Assembly (NCBI GenBank): GCA_947462535.1
Contig: CANHPN010000006.1
Location: forward strand, 1 to 64,000
Length of the DNA stretch: 64,000 nucleotides
Reading direction: 5' to 3'
From: Akkermansiaceae bacterium
GTDB lineage: Bacteria; Verrucomicrobiota; Verrucomicrobiia; Verrucomicrobiales; Akkermansiaceae
Shown here: one piece after another, positions 63,274 through 64,000 of the stretch
Layout: each line of letters opens with the position of its first letter
How positions within the stretch are numbered: the stretch's first letter is position 1
Translations under genes and position numbers: made by a program
The notes under the pieces: model-generated
Told to the model about the DNA's origin: nothing
The model's input: only the letters and a program-made list of their open reading frames with translations
Database searches by the model: none

Positions 63274-64000
63274 TCAGCTGTGTTCGGGGCGGCGGTCGCG
63301 GGTGAGAAGGTCCTGCATCGCAAGCGGGGCGGACTTGCCTTCGTAGAGGATGCTGTAAACGGAGTCGATGATCGGCGTGCGGACGCCGACGCGGCGCGCG
63401 GCTTCGTGGATTGATAGAGTGTTAGGAACGCCTTCCGCGACCATGCCGAGGGCGGCGACGGCTTCCTCCAGCGTCTTGCCGCTGCCGAGGGCGAGGCCGA
63501 CGCGGTGGTTGCGCGAGTGCTCGGAGAAACAGGTGACGATGAGGTCGCCGACGCCGGAGAGCCCGGCGAAGGTCTCCAGCCGGCCGCCGAGCGCGGTGCC
63601 GAGGCGGGTCATTTCCGCCAGCGCGCGGGTGACGAGGGCGGCCACCGCGTTGTCGCCCAGGCCGAGGCCGTGGGCCATGCCGGCGGCGATGGCGTAAACG
63701 TTCTTCACTGCACCGCCGAACTCGATTCCTGCGAGGTCGTCGCTGGTGTAGGAGCGGAAATGGGGCAGCGTGAAAAGGTCCTGCAGCCGGACGGCGAGGG
63801 CGTGGTCCTCCGAGCCGATGACCGCGCAGGTGGCCATGCCGGTGGCGATTTCCTCCGCGTGGTTAGGGCCTGACAGGGCGGCGATCGGATTGACCGGGAA
63901 GACCTCGCGCAGGATCTGGCTCATGCGGTCACCGGTGTGTTTCTCGATGCCCTTGGCGCAGGAGAGGAGGATGGTTTGCTCCGGCAGTCCGGTGTCGGCC
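63274..64000 (-). CDS. gpsA: Glycerol-3-phosphate dehydrogenase (NAD(P)+), partial
   Basis: About 242 C-terminal residues; the N-terminus lies beyond the right edge. Visible: ILLSCAKGIE, ALSGPNHAEEIA, FGGAVKNVYAIAAGMAHGL (catalytic Lys), ALVTRALAEMTRLG, GLSGVGDLIVTC and RNHRVG. Reduces dihydroxyacetone phosphate to glycerol 3-phosphate for phospholipids. plsY often neighbours gpsA; that side is outside the window. Confidence 0.96.
   Translation of the reverse strand, partial: ADTGLPEQTILLSCAKGIEKHTGDRMSQILREVFPVNPIAALSGPNHAEEIATGMATCAVIGSEDHALAVRLQDLFTLPHFRSYTSDDLAGIEFGGAVKNVYAIAAGMAHGLGLGDNAVAALVTRALAEMTRLGTALGGRLETFAGLSGVGDLIVTCFSEHSRNHRVGLALGSGKTLEEAVAALGMVAEGVPNTLSIHEAARRVGVRTPIIDSVYSILYEGKSAPLAMQDLLTRDRRPEHS

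Overview
The window is about 64 kb of GC-rich (roughly 60 percent by eye), densely coded bacterial chromosome. The gene content points to Verrucomicrobiota: a TIGR03790-family secreted protein beside a DUF2851 protein, a eukaryote-type GH13_8 glycogen branching enzyme, a glycine-rich single-RRM RNA-binding protein, HEAT/TPR secreted proteins, several lipoproteins, and palindromic dispersed repeats of kinds I associate from memory with this phylum. That assignment is an inference from gene families; no rRNA is present. Shine-Dalgarno sequences are weak or absent before many genes.

Layout. 0-5 kb: end of a PhoB-type regulator coupled to a PhoR-type kinase, an Aas-like two-domain protein, trpA. 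5-10 kb: argG, an orphan VapB-like antitoxin with a VapC deletion scar, an RsmB-like methyltransferase, a nucleoid-associated protein. 10-18.6 kb: a TetR regulator, tRNA-Asn, thiS-DUF2851-TIGR03790, a PhnP-like hydrolase divergent from recN and a RimK-associated protease, and a RES/Xre toxin-antitoxin pair. 18.7-22.3 kb: metK-ahcY divergent from an ArsR-methyltransferase fusion (SahR-like). 22-31.6 kb: cell-envelope lipoproteins, bioF, a decayed helicase, uxaC, a CDF transporter, a DEAD-box helicase, kdsD. 31.8-42 kb: pyrH-frr, an FKBP isomerase, and a long minus-strand run iscA-like / HEAT-TPR / pgk / tpiA / unknown secreted protein / bioB. 42-49 kb: RRM protein, lone GspF, branching enzyme, RNase D-like exonuclease, a PAC2 + baeRF pair, an RlmI-like methyltransferase. 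49-56 kb: guaB-guaA-hisS-aspS. 56-64 kb: AEC transporter, nadC-birA, a lipoprotein, MarR, pgeF-ispE, a wrecked subtilisin, a DedA protein and a partial gpsA.

Most of the window is housekeeping. I see no CRISPR array, prophage, intact insertion sequence or recognisable defence island. The accessory material is small: one intact toxin-antitoxin pair, three decayed loci (vapBC, a UvrD-like helicase, a subtilisin) and at least four kinds of dispersed palindromic or tandem noncoding repeat. The most promising biology is the methyl-cycle switch (metK-ahcY with an ArsR-methyltransferase fusion), the PAC2-baeRF pair and the secreted clan-CD-like protein upstream of bioB. Biotin genes are scattered (bioF, bioB, birA) and BirA lacks a DNA-binding domain.
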